A DNA stretch of 64,000 nucleotides from Reinekea marina (GTDB lineage: Bacteria; Pseudomonadota; Gammaproteobacteria; Pseudomonadales; Natronospirillaceae): the NCBI RefSeq assembly GCF_030409715.1, contig NZ_JAUFQI010000001.1, forward strand, positions 3,447,272-3,511,271, written 5' to 3'. Positions within the stretch are counted from its first letter, which is position 1; every line of letters begins with the position of its first letter. Made by a program: the position numbers and the translations under genes. This document shows, in pieces, positions 27,769 through 38,239 of this stretch. The notes beneath the pieces were generated by a model. It was not told the origin of the DNA, did not search any database, and worked only from the letters and a program-made list of their open reading frames with translations.

Positions 27769-29553
27769 TTATGATTTGAGCTGATCACTTATTTTGTGCA
27801 CGGAGCCTGCCATCTGATCAAGCAACAGGGCATGTTCAGTTAAGCGCGTAATCTGCTCTGTGATACGCATGACGCTGTCGTCGACACTGATGGCTACCGA
27901 AGATTGCTCACCCGTTGCCTCGGCTATTTGATTATTTAACTTTTGCATCTCACTCACGAGCTGAGCCACCTGCTCTATCGAATCTTGAACTTGCCGTGCA
28001 TGTGCCATATTTTTTTCGCTGCTGGCACGAGATTCACTCATTTCTTTTACGGCCTGCTCGGCACCTTGCTGAAGCTTTTGTACAGTCTCTTGAATCTCAA
28101 CGGTCGATTGCTGGGTTCGGCTGGCCAAGCTCCGTACTTCATCCGCGACCACGGCAAAGCCGCGGCCTTGATCCCCTGCTCTGGCGGCCTCAATAGCAGC
28201 ATTCAATGCAAGTAAGTTGGTTTGCTCTGATATTCCACTGATCACTGACAACACCGTGCCGATTTCTTCGGTGTTTTTAGCCAACTCGTTCACGACTTCG
28301 GTAGAATTGTCGATCCGATGAGTTAATCGCTCCAAGCTTTGAACGCTCTCAGCAATCGTTTGCTGACCAAAAGTGACTGCACTGGTTACTTGTGAAACTA
28401 ATTCAGACGCCGTTTCCGTGGTGGATTTTACCTGCTCCGCACTGTCGGATAATTGATGCGTGGCGACCGATACCATCTCTATTTCTTTTTGCACTTTGTT
28501 GGTATTTTCCGATAACCCTTCTTCTTTTGGACTCGCTTGAGCCATTAAAGAATCAAGTAGCTGAGCACTGTGTTCCGTTGCTTGCCGTGATGAGTTTATT
28601 TGCTCAACTAGCTTGTTATAAGCAGTAACTACGCCATGCAACTCTGGATCGCTATGCGCTTCTAAAAGCGGCCATTCGTTTCTTTTAATACCAGCCTGTA
28701 TCCGTTTCGATAACTGTTGAATAGGTTTTAACAGCATTTGGAATGCAACCGCCGCCGCTATAACAATAATAACCAATAATGCAACGCTGTAGGTCAGTGC
28801 AGATCCGATAATACTCTTTGCGGTTCGTCCAATATTTTCTCCTGCAGCATAGGCTGCATCGCCAGCTTGCTTAATCGCGTTAGAGCCTTGGCTAATCTGA
28901 TCCATTGAATTGGCTTGTTCATTCACGTATTGGTCACGTAAGGCATTGAGCAACGTCAATACTTTATCGGCCTGCAATTTTGCACCTTCGCCCATCGACT
29001 TACCCATAGACACCGAATTACTTTCGAACATTTCAAACATACGCTCAGCGTAGAGTTGAAAGCTTTCAGCCTCTTTTGTGATGCCTACAAAAACTGCAGC
29101 ATTTTCGGGATCACTTCGGCTCATAGCCGTAAGCTGTTGCAAAAGCTGGTCATGCTTTTCTCGGCCAGACTCTAATGAGGCGGTGACCAACGTCAACGCT
29201 CCTTGAAAATACCAATAGGTGGTCTCATTCAGTAAATTAATGGCACCGTTTATTTGATGTACCCGCTCGATATTAATTTGCTGATTTGCGATTAACTCGA
29301 TGTGCTGTGTTGATTGCGCTGCTTGCGTTGCTATGAGGGTTAATTGTTGATCGACTATCGGATGAACCGTCTGAATCTTTTTTATAATAAATAGGTTTAC
29401 AGCAAGCACTGCCAGCGCAATCGCTAATATAAAACAGGCAAAACGCACCTTAAGTGACCCGCTTCGAGACTTAGGCTTTTCTGGGGAGTGGTTTTTCATT
29501 AAAGGCGCCTCAAACATAACTATACCTAAGGAGTAGCCTAGCAGCCTTTGCAA
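27769..29553 (-). CDS. Methyl-accepting chemotaxis protein
   Basis: Up to 594 aa. One transmembrane helix (about 38-60) is followed by a periplasmic helical domain (about 65-245), a second helix (about 250-275), a HAMP-like segment and the cytoplasmic signalling domain. The hairpin tip is clear ([19 protein letters not shown], then [13 protein letters not shown]). Met 13 or Met 19 are alternative starts; Met 19 has GAGG upstream. The ligand is unknown. It is not adjacent to che genes and seems monocistronic. Confidence 0.9.
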   Translation of the reverse strand: MQRLLGYSLGIVMFEAPLMKNHSPEKPKSRSGSLKVRFACFILAIALAVLAVNLFIIKKIQTVHPIVDQQLTLIATQAAQSTQHIELIANQQINIERVHQINGAINLLNETTYWYFQGALTLVTASLESGREKHDQLLQQLTAMSRSDPENAAVFVGITKEAESFQLYAERMFEMFESNSVSMGKSMGEGAKLQADKVLTLLNALRDQYVNEQANSMDQISQGSNAIKQAGDAAYAAGENIGRTAKSIIGSALTYSVALLVIIVIAAAVAFQMLLKPIQQLSKRIQAGIKRNEWPLLEAHSDPELHGVVTAYNKLVEQINSSRQATEHSAQLLDSLMAQASPKEEGLSENTNKVQKEIEMVSVATHQLSDSAEQVKSTTETASELVSQVTSAVTFGQQTIAESVQSLERLTHRIDNSTEVVNELAKNTEEIGTVLSVISGISEQTNLLALNAAIEAARAGDQGRGFAVVADEVRSLASRTQQSTVEIQETVQKLQQGAEQAVKEMSESRASSEKNMAHARQVQDSIEQVAQLVSEMQKLNNQIAEATGEQSSVAISVDDSVMRITEQITRLTEHALLLDQMAGSVHKISDQLKS

Positions 29554-29611
29554 AAATAGTGAGATCAGGCTGATAGAGAAACAGAGTCTTATTTATCGGC
29601 CATTGTTTGAG

Positions 29612-30079
29612 TTACTTGAAGGGCTTTTCTTTCTCGAAACGAGCCTTATAAAAGGCATCATTCTCTGGGAGACCAATTAATAGCCACAATTCGCCTTTAG
29701 GACTGACCCGGCTACGAATGACTCGAGCTTCTCGGTCTAGGTATTTTTGTAGCCACTCTAAAGCGGCTTGCCTTGAATTAGGGAGCCGATACCACTGGTT
29801 CGCCCATTCATTACTCCATGCCATTATTTGATCTTCATACACATGGCGAATGCGCTCATCGACACTGGCGTCCGATAAAGGAGACTGCCGAAGTTGCGTA
29901 ACAGGGTAACCCGGCATTTGAGGATCACACACAAATGCCGGCGCAGGAGTGCGGGGGCTATCGGGGTATACGCAACGAGTCATCTCGGTATTTAAAGACC
30001 GAGAACTACAGGACAACATCAAGCACCCTATGGCCAAATAGGCCAACAAAGACTTAATGTGGAGCCAAACGTTCGCCAT
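29612..30079 (-). CDS. Putative lipoprotein
   Basis: 155 aa with a hydrophobic N-terminus ending in a lipobox (LMLSC, Cys 24). The mature part has YPDSPRTPAPAFVCDPQMPG and a mostly helical C-terminus. The CDP-PGY pattern is reminiscent of LPP20-like outer-membrane lipoproteins, but I am not sure of that. It lies 40 bp downstream of serA on the same strand. Function is unknown. Confidence 0.72.
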   Translation of the reverse strand: MANVWLHIKSLLAYLAIGCLMLSCSSRSLNTEMTRCVYPDSPRTPAPAFVCDPQMPGYPVTQLRQSPLSDASVDERIRHVYEDQIMAWSNEWANQWYRLPNSRQAALEWLQKYLDREARVIRSRVSPKGELWLLIGLPENDAFYKARFEKEKPFK

Positions 30080-30119
30080 AATTACCCTCGTACTACCTTT
30101 AAAACCCGAGCCTGTATTA

Positions 30120-31349
30120 TTAAAACAATATACGAGCTCGAATTGTTCCCGTTACTGCCAATACTTTTTCTAATGCCGTTTCAGAGCAATCTGCCGAAAC
30201 ATCAATAACAACATAACCGATTTGCTCAGAAGTTTGTAAGTACTGACCAATAATGTTGATGTTATTTTCAGAAAACACGGTGTTAATTTCCGATAATACG
30301 CCAGGAATATTTTTATGAACATGCAAAATTCGATGCGCATTGGGGTGCGATGGTAATGCAACTTGTGGGAAGTTAACGGCCGACAGCGTAGTACCGTTGT
30401 CGGAGAATGTCGCCAGTTTTTCGGCTACTTCAATGCCAATGTTAAGTTGCGCTTCAAGCGTAGACCCACCGACATGAGGTGTAAGAATGACATTGTCGAA
30501 CTCCCTTAACGGTGAGACAAACTCATCCGTATTTGAGCGTGGCTCAACTGGGAACACATCAATAGCGGCACCTAAAAGCTTGTTACTTCGTATGGCATCG
30601 GCTAAGTCGTCTATATCTACTACTGTGCCTCTAGCTGCATTAATGAAGACGCTATTCTCTTTCATTTGATCAAACTGCGCTTTTGCCATCATCCACTTAG
30701 TTGAAGTCGTTTCTGGCACATGAAGCGATACTACATCGGCTTTACTCAGAAGATCATTTAAAGAACCGACTTGTTGAGCGTTGCCCATTGGAAGCTTGGT
30801 CACAATGTCATAAAACAGCACTTCCATGCCCAGCCCTTCAGCAAGCACACCTAACTGGGTGCCGATACTGCCATAACCCACAATACCGAGCTTTTTGCCA
30901 CGGATTTCATAGCTGTTCTCGGCTGTTTTTTTCCAACCACCTTGATGGCAGGCGGCGTTTTTCTCAGGGACACCGCGTAACAATAATATGGCTTCGGCCA
31001 AGACCAACTCAGCAACCGATCGAGTGTTTGAATAAGGAGCGTTAAAAACAGCTATACCACGGGCGGCTGCGGCTTTTAAGTCTACCTGATTGGTTCCTAT
31101 GCAAAAGCAACCTACCGCGACCAGCTTTTTCGCGGCTTCGAATACTTTTTCAGTCAATTGCGTGCGAGAACGGATGCCAATAAAGTGGACATTTTTGATT
31201 TTTTCGATCAGTTCGGCTTCAGGAAGCGAACCTTTCAGTAATTCTATGTTGCTGTAACCAGCATTGGTTAGTGTATCTAAGGCGCTTTGGTGAACGCCCT
31301 CTAAGAGTAAAATGCGAATTTTGCTTTTATCGAGGGAAGTTTTGTTCAT
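30120..31349 (-). CDS. serA: D-3-phosphoglycerate dehydrogenase
   Basis: 409 aa, the length of E. coli SerA. It contains the NAD motif GYGSIGTQLG, the VINAARGTVVDID segment and the catalytic LTPHVGGSTLEAQ histidine. The C-terminal ACT domain (NIPGVLSEINTVF, about 335-409) is the serine-binding regulatory module. It oxidises 3-phosphoglycerate in serine biosynthesis. It diverges from the cytochrome c gene across a 260-bp region in which I see no other gene. Confidence 0.95.
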   Translation of the reverse strand: MNKTSLDKSKIRILLLEGVHQSALDTLTNAGYSNIELLKGSLPEAELIEKIKNVHFIGIRSRTQLTEKVFEAAKKLVAVGCFCIGTNQVDLKAAAARGIAVFNAPYSNTRSVAELVLAEAILLLRGVPEKNAACHQGGWKKTAENSYEIRGKKLGIVGYGSIGTQLGVLAEGLGMEVLFYDIVTKLPMGNAQQVGSLNDLLSKADVVSLHVPETTSTKWMMAKAQFDQMKENSVFINAARGTVVDIDDLADAIRSNKLLGAAIDVFPVEPRSNTDEFVSPLREFDNVILTPHVGGSTLEAQLNIGIEVAEKLATFSDNGTTLSAVNFPQVALPSHPNAHRILHVHKNIPGVLSEINTVFSENNINIIGQYLQTSEQIGYVVIDVSADCSETALEKVLAVTGTIRARILF

Positions 31350-31609
31350 CTTTGGGCTCTGCTAAAGGTGACTAATAGGGTTGCAACTCCATGATAACAC
31401 AGGCTTTATGTGGATTTTCAGCCAAATATTGCAATGTAATCATTCATTTCAGGGTATTTTCGCCCTTTTTCTAACTCAATCACAACCAGATACGAGTTAT
31501 ATTGAGTATTCTAACCTCTTTACCCTTGGGTTATTGCCGCCTAGGCCACTATATCGTTATACTTGCCGCCATTCTAAAAATTGCTGACTTGAATAAAACG
31601 GACTAATAC

Positions 31610-32020
31610 ATGAAAAAACTGCTTATTTTAATTAGTACATTGACTGCAAGCTTCGTGTTTGCCGACTATACAAGCTATGAAGACGAAGTAGCCGAACGTT
31701 TGAAACCGGCCGGAAACGTCTGTGTGCAAGGCGAAGAATGTACAACCGCCACGGCTACAGCGACCGTTGCTGACACGGGTCCTAAAAGTGGTGATCAAGT
31801 TTATACAACAGCCTGCGCCGCCTGCCACGGCACTGGTGCCTTAAATGCGCCGAAATTAGGTGATGCCGCAGCTTGGGCGCCTCGCCAAGCCAAAGGTTTA
31901 GACACACTTTACGCAAATGCTATTAATGGCTTCAATGCGATGCCGCCTCGTGGTGGTAATGCCGCGTTGAGCGACGATGAAGTGAAAGCCGCCGTTGATC
32001 ACATGTTGAATGGTCTATAA
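31610..32020 (+). CDS. Cytochrome c5 family protein
   Basis: 136 aa with a signal peptide (cleavage near VFA). A Thr/Ala-rich linker (about 43-55) precedes one class I cytochrome c domain with CAACH near residue 66 and an axial-methionine segment FNAMPPRGG. It is a periplasmic, probably membrane-tethered or soluble, electron carrier, as for cytochrome c5 (CycB-like). A terminator follows. Confidence 0.9.
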   Translation: MKKLLILISTLTASFVFADYTSYEDEVAERLKPAGNVCVQGEECTTATATATVADTGPKSGDQVYTTACAACHGTGALNAPKLGDAAAWAPRQAKGLDTLYANAINGFNAMPPRGGNAALSDDEVKAAVDHMLNGL

Positions 32021-32049
32021 AACATTGATCTGAGTACAAGCAAAAATTT

Positions 32050-32074
32050 AAGGGTGGCCTATGCTGCCCTTTTT
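32050..32074 (+). terminator. Rho-independent terminator after cytochrome c
   Basis: AAGGGTGGC pairs with GCTGCCCTT (two wobble pairs) around a CTAT loop and is followed by Ts. It is correctly placed 30 bp after the cytochrome stop. Confidence 0.7.
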
Positions 32075-32241
32075 AATGCCCATCCTTTGAGCGTCAGCGC
32101 CAACCCTGCTTTTGTGAACAGTTCGACTTCAACTTCTGTATTTAACTCCAATGTACGTACTACTGAGTCTACCACCAAAATAACTCTTCGTTTTTTCACT
32201 AATTTATACAGCCAGGTAAGAATAGGGCTAAAGACAAACAC
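32059..32241 (-). CDS. Possible 60-aa hypothetical protein downstream of the M16 gene
   Basis: A GTG at 32241, with AGGG about nine bases upstream, opens a 60-codon frame 32 bp after the M16 peptidase stop. The product is basic with a hydrophobic N-terminus (PILTWLYKLVKK) and an alternating strand-like segment (RRVILVVDSVV). It overlaps the plus-strand terminator, which lowers confidence. The frame is open well upstream of the GTG, so it could also be a remnant of a larger gene. No family is recognised. Confidence 0.3.
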   Translation of the reverse strand: MFVFSPILTWLYKLVKKRRVILVVDSVVRTLELNTEVEVELFTKAGLALTLKGWALKRAA

Positions 32242-32273
32242 CTGCTTTAACCCTAAATAAAACCAATTCGACG

Positions 32274-35099
32274 TTATGGGTGGTGTACCGCGACAACTTT
32301 TTTCCCATTTAACAACAAACCAAGTAAGTCATTCACCTGCTCAGTTGTGACAGTGGCTAGCATAGCCTCACCATTATCATAATCTGTAATATCGCCGCCT
32401 AAAAATAGAATACCGGTTAGATTATTCAAAATACCTGTATTGGTGGCGAGGTTTTGTTTTTCTGATTCCGCCACACGATGACTTGCTTCCAAGACCTCCT
32501 GGTCCGTCAACGGGGTTTCTATCAGTTTTTGCAAGGTTTCATCCAATGCGGTTAGGGCTTCTTTTTCTCGAGCTGGTTCTGTACTCAGGTGAATTTGTAA
32601 TTGCCACTGCTGTTGATCAAAGGTCTGAATACCCTGAGAAACCGCCGTTCCGTATGTGAGACCCGAATCTTCACGTATCGCTTTATGCAAGCGTTTTTCT
32701 ACAGCTTGAATCATCACTTCCGACGCTAAGTAGCGTTGCACGTCAACGGGTAATTCTGTCTGTGCAAAAAGGTAGGTTATGTCGGTTTTTTCTTCAGCTT
32801 GACCCGCAACGCGGATAAATCGGCTCTCTGTGGTAATTGGTCCCAAGCTTCTGCTAACACTTGGCCCAGGCAATGGCAAACCCGCCAAATAAGTCTTTAA
32901 GGCGGGGGCAACTTGATCTGGCGTTACATCACCCACAATAGCCACTATAACTCCCTGATTATCCTTTAAAATCGACTCTTGCACCGCAACAAGATCAGCA
33001 CTTGTAACCGCAGCAATATCGTCTGGGCTGAAATAGACATAACGTGGATCTTCAACGCCATAAACCGCCGCTAAGAACTGCTTTTCAAATTCATACGTCG
33101 GGGTAGTTTGGTATTGTGCACTGTGTTCCACACTGCTGTTTAAGGTAAGAGCGATCATTTGCTCGTTCAATGCAACATCGGTCAATGAACCAGATGTTAG
33201 CTTTAACATTTGGCCTAGCTGGTCTGCTTGACCGGAAAGTTCGACCCCGCTAGCGTTTCCATCAATAAAGACATTGTAACCAATGCCATCAAGATCTAAT
33301 TTATCGAAAAAATCTTGGCCGCTTCGGCCTTCTAGCCCAGAACGAATACGGACCTCACTCCATTGCTCCGAAGCCGCAATGAGGTCATTGCTCATTTGAC
33401 GGTTGCCACCAAAAACCATAGTTTGGGTATAGACACGACTCGGTTCAATGTCACTTTGCTTAAGAACGACGGTAATTCCATTCTCTAGCGCCCAAATAAA
33501 CAAACCTTCCTCTTCTGTTAGGTCAAATTCTTGGCTAATGGAGCCTCGGAATTCATAATTAAGCCCTCCCCCTGCAGCAGAAGTTTCAACTGGCGAACTC
33601 ACCTCTTGCTGCCAAGCCTTCGCGTATATTGCGGCCCAGTCTTGCGTCTCAGGTGTGATTGTTTTTGGGTGATAAAAATAGGCGGCCAGGTCTTGTGAAC
33701 CGATGGTTTGAGCAATGTAGTGATTGATCTTTTCAAGTTTAACAGCAGCTGCCATTTTTTCCGATTCAATAACCGCGGCATCAATGTCTTCTAACGCCAT
33801 GTTTGTGCTTAAAAAGTACATCAAATAATCGGCATGACTCCCGCTATCGGCACCTTGCAACCAGCTTTGAATGTTCTTATTCTGCATAAGAATTTTTTGT
33901 TTGGCCGTTGCAAACTCGGAGGCCGTAATACCATATCGTTGTAGGCGGTTAAGCTCTAGTGTTATATCGTTTAGCGCTTGGTTTTGTTGCCCATCATAAG
34001 CCGTCGCCCATACATTTAGGTATTTAGTTTGTTCAAAGAACTCCCCTATTTGAGAGCCAGCATCAATAATTGCAGCATCTGAAACTTCGCCCAATCGTTG
34101 TAACCTTGCACTTAAAACAGACGTATAGACCTGATCGATAAAATCAATCTCGCGGGCAATTGGCGTGTCTGAGCCATACCGATGTACTGGCAAATATAAC
34201 TGCCATTGATGGCTTGTGACATTACTGTCGGTGACACCTTTAAAACGAGATCCTTCTATTGCTACGGCACCTAATGCGTAATTGATTTCAGGGGTTGGCT
34301 CAGCAGTCCAGGGCGTAAAAACAGTATTAATCGTTTCAACCGCATCAAAAACGCCTTCTGGATACACCACAACAAACTCAGCGTTGTCTGGGCGGTACCA
34401 TTTCTGATAATAATCTCTTAGCTGTGTGGCCGTTGCGCTGGCCACGATATCATTGTCGCCAATAGGCAAACGATTCAGTAAATGCGTCCCCTGATACAAG
34501 TCGTTATATTCTTGCAACCAAGACTGCTCTTCTGTTCCAAAGTTAGAACGCCATTCTTCAATGACCACTGGAGCCTCTTTAGACACCTCTTCTTGCGCAA
34601 AGCTAATGGCCGTTGCCCAGTCGTACATTACTTCAAAAGCGGTTTTGATAAGCTCTGGTTGATCGGCGGGAATAGTCAGTTTGTAAACAGTCTCGCCAAA
34701 CGAGGTATGAGCGTTGATATCGCCACCAAAACTCATGCCTGCCGATTCAAAAAACTCGACGATGTCATTTTTAGGAAAGCGTTCAGTGCCATTAAAGGCC
34801 ATGTGCTCAACAAAGTGCGCAAGTCCTAATTCAGTATCCGTCTCAACCAACGAACCTGAGCGTATCCGTAAGCGCAACTCTACTCGGTCACGAGAACCGT
34901 TATCGGGTAACGTTTTTACATGCCAATCTAACCCATTAGGCAATGTACCACTTTGGATATGCCGATCGGGCACCGCCTGCCATGCTTGCTCAGCGCTGAA
35001 AGAAACGACTTGCGAGCGTTCTGTGGACTGCGATGACAGAACACTGCAACCTGCGAGTACAACTGCAGATAAGGTAGCTCCGATTACTGACTTTTTCAT
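32274..35099 (-). CDS. M16 family zinc peptidase, lipoprotein (PqqL-like)
   Basis: 941 aa with a lipoprotein signal (VVLAGC, Cys 18). The first M16 domain carries the inverted zinc motif HFVEHMAFNG near residue 92 and the downstream glutamate region EAPVVIEEWRSNFG. Inactive M16 repeats fill the rest, as in PqqL/YddC and insulinase-like proteases. It is predicted to be periplasmic and membrane-anchored, degrading peptides. It lies 62 bp downstream of the C39 ABC exporter on the same strand, so co-transcription with the bacteriocin cluster is possible. Confidence 0.9.
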   Translation of the reverse strand: MKKSVIGATLSAVVLAGCSVLSSQSTERSQVVSFSAEQAWQAVPDRHIQSGTLPNGLDWHVKTLPDNGSRDRVELRLRIRSGSLVETDTELGLAHFVEHMAFNGTERFPKNDIVEFFESAGMSFGGDINAHTSFGETVYKLTIPADQPELIKTAFEVMYDWATAISFAQEEVSKEAPVVIEEWRSNFGTEEQSWLQEYNDLYQGTHLLNRLPIGDNDIVASATATQLRDYYQKWYRPDNAEFVVVYPEGVFDAVETINTVFTPWTAEPTPEINYALGAVAIEGSRFKGVTDSNVTSHQWQLYLPVHRYGSDTPIAREIDFIDQVYTSVLSARLQRLGEVSDAAIIDAGSQIGEFFEQTKYLNVWATAYDGQQNQALNDITLELNRLQRYGITASEFATAKQKILMQNKNIQSWLQGADSGSHADYLMYFLSTNMALEDIDAAVIESEKMAAAVKLEKINHYIAQTIGSQDLAAYFYHPKTITPETQDWAAIYAKAWQQEVSSPVETSAAGGGLNYEFRGSISQEFDLTEEEGLFIWALENGITVVLKQSDIEPSRVYTQTMVFGGNRQMSNDLIAASEQWSEVRIRSGLEGRSGQDFFDKLDLDGIGYNVFIDGNASGVELSGQADQLGQMLKLTSGSLTDVALNEQMIALTLNSSVEHSAQYQTTPTYEFEKQFLAAVYGVEDPRYVYFSPDDIAAVTSADLVAVQESILKDNQGVIVAIVGDVTPDQVAPALKTYLAGLPLPGPSVSRSLGPITTESRFIRVAGQAEEKTDITYLFAQTELPVDVQRYLASEVMIQAVEKRLHKAIREDSGLTYGTAVSQGIQTFDQQQWQLQIHLSTEPAREKEALTALDETLQKLIETPLTDQEVLEASHRVAESEKQNLATNTGILNNLTGILFLGGDITDYDNGEAMLATVTTEQVNDLLGLLLNGKKVVAVHHP

Positions 35100-35161
35100 T
35101 AAGGTTCCTTCTATGATTTTAGTAAATAACTAATGGGTAAATATGCTTAGATTGGTTAATA

Positions 35162-37228
35162 TCAATTACTTACAGAATTATTAAGCTGGCCCATATTAAT
35201 AGCCAAGTCCGCACTTTTTATAGTTTCAGGGCGATGGGCAACAATAATGCGTGTCACGTCCATTTTCTTTATATTGCTATTCACAACGGACTCACGCTCA
35301 ACATCTAAGTGACTGGTGGCTTCGTCTAGAAATAATAATTTTGGTTCACGGTAAAGTGCTCGCGCTAGGATCACGCGTTGTTTTTGGCCGCCGCTAAGAG
35401 AGGTGCCCATGTCCCCGACCAAGGTATTGTATTGCATGCCAAACTTTAAAATATCTTCATGCACGGCTGCTTTTTGGGCGCATAAGGCTATTTTCTCGAA
35501 ATCGAGTTTAGGATCAAAGCAGGCTATATTGTCAGCTACCGAACCCGACAAAAGCTGATCATCTTGCATCACTGCGGCTATTTGGGTGCGATAATCATCT
35601 CGCTTAGTAATGTCCACTCCATCAACTAAGACTTGCCCGCTATTAGGTTTTAACAAACCCATCATTACTTTCAGTAAGGTAGTTTTGCCGCAGCCACTAG
35701 GGCCGACGATAGCAGCCGATTGACCTGCGGGGATGCGAAAGCTAATATTTTCAAAGATAGAATCGTCTGTTTCAGAATAACGGAAAGTTAAGTTCTTAAC
35801 TTCAATAGATCCTTTAACATCAGATAGATGTTGAAGCTTTGAGGTATAACGGTCTACATCTTCGGCTTCGGTAAAGGTTATATCGGCAAGCCGATCAAGA
35901 TGAAGGCCAATCATTTTGAATTCGATGAGCATATCTATTAGCCCATCCATACGGGCAACAAACTGGTTTTTATAGCTCATAAACGCATAGAGCATACCCA
36001 AAGACATTAGGTTACCCATCACCGACGTTGCCAATAGGTATATAACGACTATGTTTTCTATACCAAATAGCAGACTATTTAGGGTTTCATAGGCAATGCC
36101 CCATTTTGCAACGGACACGTCGGTATTTAGAGCTTCAGTGTATTTATTTTGCCATAAATTTTGTCGGTCATTCTCCCGCTGAAAAAGTTTAACCGTTTGA
36201 ATGGCTCGAACAGACTCCATAAAATTAGAATCTTCTTTGGCATGTGCAATTATACTTTCTTCAGATAAGCGACGAAAAGGGCGATAAAGAGCAAAGCGCA
36301 ATAGGGTGTATAGGCCTACGATAACTAAGACCACCAAGGCAACTTTTACAGAGTATATAAACATCGCCGTTAACGTGATTACAGCCATTACGCCATCGAC
36401 TATGGAGCTAACTAAGCCCGTGGTAAGCAAATCTTTAACGGACTGTAACGACCCAAAACGAGAAACAACATCACCTATATGGCGTTTTTCAAAATAGTCT
36501 AAAGGCAACCTAATAAGGTGACGAAATAAATTGGCGGCCATCTGATAGTTCAATTTTGTCGATAGATGCAAGATCACAAAGCTACGCAGAGTATCAGTTG
36601 CGGTTTGCAACAGCATAAGTAAGCCAAACCCCAGCGCCAAGACCAACAACAAACTGCTGTCGTTCCGTAACAGCACATCATCAACAACCGTTTGCATATA
36701 AAAAGGTGCAACCACTGCAAAGAGCTGCAATAGAAAGGACAGCGCCACAATGGTGATTATATTTCGCTTAAGTCCAAAAATACGCTGCCAAAAGTGAGAC
36801 AAGGTCAGCTTTTGTCGCACCTCCTTTCTCTCGAATTTTGCAGTGGGTGTTAGCTCAAGCGCAATTCCCGTGAAGTGCGCTGAAAAATCAGTGTGGCTAT
36901 AAGTGACTTCTCCGATCGCAGGATCAAGAACCGTAACTTTGTTTTTGCCTACGGCCTTTAAAACAACAAAGTGGTTCATATCCCAATGCAAGATGCAAGG
37001 GAGTTGAAGCTTATATAAATCAGCAAGGTCTAATTGCAAAGCTCGACCCGCTAATTCTAACTTCGCAGAGATATCCATGAGCTGCTTTAAGTTTGTGCCT
37101 TGTGAAGAAATCTTAAATTGATTTCTTAAATTTGAGAGGTCAGATACATAGCCATAGTGGCCCGCAATCATGCCGACGCAGGCAAGTCCGCATTCTGAAA
37201 TTTCCGTTTGTAGTATTAATTTAAGCAT
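35162..37228 (-). CDS. C39-peptidase ABC exporter of bacteriocins (CvaB-like)
   Basis: 688 aa. The N-terminal C39 protease domain (1-130) has the oxyanion Gln7, Cys13 in QTEISECGLAC, the catalytic His in WDMNHFVVL and Asp in LDPAIG. A six-helix membrane domain (about 150-420) and an ABC domain (about 455-685) follow, with Walker A GPSGCGKTT, signature LSGGQKQR and Walker B LLFLDEAT. Such exporters cleave double-glycine leaders and secrete the peptide. Intact catalytic residues and nearby precursors imply a working system. Confidence 0.93.
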   Translation of the reverse strand: MLKLILQTEISECGLACVGMIAGHYGYVSDLSNLRNQFKISSQGTNLKQLMDISAKLELAGRALQLDLADLYKLQLPCILHWDMNHFVVLKAVGKNKVTVLDPAIGEVTYSHTDFSAHFTGIALELTPTAKFERKEVRQKLTLSHFWQRIFGLKRNIITIVALSFLLQLFAVVAPFYMQTVVDDVLLRNDSSLLLVLALGFGLLMLLQTATDTLRSFVILHLSTKLNYQMAANLFRHLIRLPLDYFEKRHIGDVVSRFGSLQSVKDLLTTGLVSSIVDGVMAVITLTAMFIYSVKVALVVLVIVGLYTLLRFALYRPFRRLSEESIIAHAKEDSNFMESVRAIQTVKLFQRENDRQNLWQNKYTEALNTDVSVAKWGIAYETLNSLLFGIENIVVIYLLATSVMGNLMSLGMLYAFMSYKNQFVARMDGLIDMLIEFKMIGLHLDRLADITFTEAEDVDRYTSKLQHLSDVKGSIEVKNLTFRYSETDDSIFENISFRIPAGQSAAIVGPSGCGKTTLLKVMMGLLKPNSGQVLVDGVDITKRDDYRTQIAAVMQDDQLLSGSVADNIACFDPKLDFEKIALCAQKAAVHEDILKFGMQYNTLVGDMGTSLSGGQKQRVILARALYREPKLLFLDEATSHLDVERESVVNSNIKKMDVTRIIVAHRPETIKSADLAINMGQLNNSVSN

Positions 37229-37459
37229 AAGTTATCTTGATTTTACTTCCTTGTTTTACTTTTTAACGTCGAAACACATAAACCCTATTAATACTTACCC
37301 AACACCTCTAACAATAAAGTCGGTAGTAGCTATATGTAAAAATAACAATTTATTTTTATTGGGTTAATATAAACGAAACTTTTATAGCAAAAATCTCGCC
37401 CAGAAAACAACGAAACTAAGCTTTGTAACTTCATAATACCTCACGTTATTTAGAGGAAA

Positions 37460-38239
37460 TTAAACTTCTTCAAGGCTTCTAATATACCGCGTCGTAAGCC
37501 AGTATATTGAAATACTTGAAGTTACTATTAACATCATCAAAACAGCGATGTTTTCACTTAGGTAGACAGACGCAAGAGTATCTAGATCACCAATAATTTC
37601 ATTGTCTATAAAGAACTGAAAAACCACCAAAAATCCGTTAAAAGTAGCATGAATAAAAATATTATTAGCAATACTTATAGAGCTTATATAGTAAAAGCTT
37701 AAGACCATCGAAAAAACAAATGATCCAATCAGGTCAATATGTACAATTCCAAAAATAAGTGCTACCACAATGATACTAAAAAGAGGCTTCATTCTATTTT
37801 TCAGTTTTTCATAAAGCCACTGTCGAAAGAAAATCTCTTCTACAATTGGAGCAATGATGATGAAGAGAAAAACATCCGAAATGAAATAAGGAATATTACT
37901 GTATTTTAGATTTGAGCCATCCTCAACCAGCCAACTCCAACCCAACACCTCCGTTTGCAAAATTATACAGCAGTAGGAAAAAGCTAAAAGGGAAATAGCA
38001 ATCGGAACAATAGGCATATTGGGGCGAGTACCTACTTCGTCTATATACCTCTTTGGTTCAAAAGCTATTAATAGTAGAAATCCGTATATAGCGAGTACAT
38101 ATAAAAGAGTAACTACCCACTCTTTAGACAATGCCAAGCGATCCAAAAGAAACAATGTTATAATTATATATACAATGGAAATATAATATCTATTCTTTAA
38201 CAATCTATCTAATATATTCATTAAATTTTTCCAAAACAT
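37460..38239 (-). CDS. CPBP family intramembrane metalloprotease
   Basis: 259 aa with six to eight membrane helices. The CPBP (CAAX/Abi) motifs are present in order: EEIFFR, FGIVH and HATFN, the predicted metal ligands. In bacteriocin clusters this family often gives self-immunity or assists maturation, and the position between precursors and exporter fits. Met 7 (38221) has a GGA upstream and may be the true start. The sequence is AT-rich compared with flanking genes, suggesting acquisition. Confidence 0.85.
   Translation of the reverse strand: MFWKNLMNILDRLLKNRYYISIVYIIITLFLLDRLALSKEWVVTLLYVLAIYGFLLLIAFEPKRYIDEVGTRPNMPIVPIAISLLAFSYCCIILQTEVLGWSWLVEDGSNLKYSNIPYFISDVFLFIIIAPIVEEIFFRQWLYEKLKNRMKPLFSIIVVALIFGIVHIDLIGSFVFSMVLSFYYISSISIANNIFIHATFNGFLVVFQFFIDNEIIGDLDTLASVYLSENIAVLMMLIVTSSISIYWLTTRYIRSLEEV

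Noticed and set aside
27754-27782. An 8-bp inverted repeat (AGCTCAAA/TTTGAGCT) at the end of the chemoreceptor gene as a terminator.
   Set aside because: It overlaps the last codons and lacks a U-tract, so termination is doubtful.
31381-31587. A 68-codon plus-strand frame upstream of the cytochrome gene.
   Set aside because: No ribosome-binding site and no protein-like pattern; it occupies the expected promoter region.
37229-37459. A 35-codon minus-strand frame upstream of the C39 exporter as another precursor.
   Set aside because: Its N-terminus (MKLQSLVSLFSG) lacks a double-glycine site and there is no ribosome-binding site.
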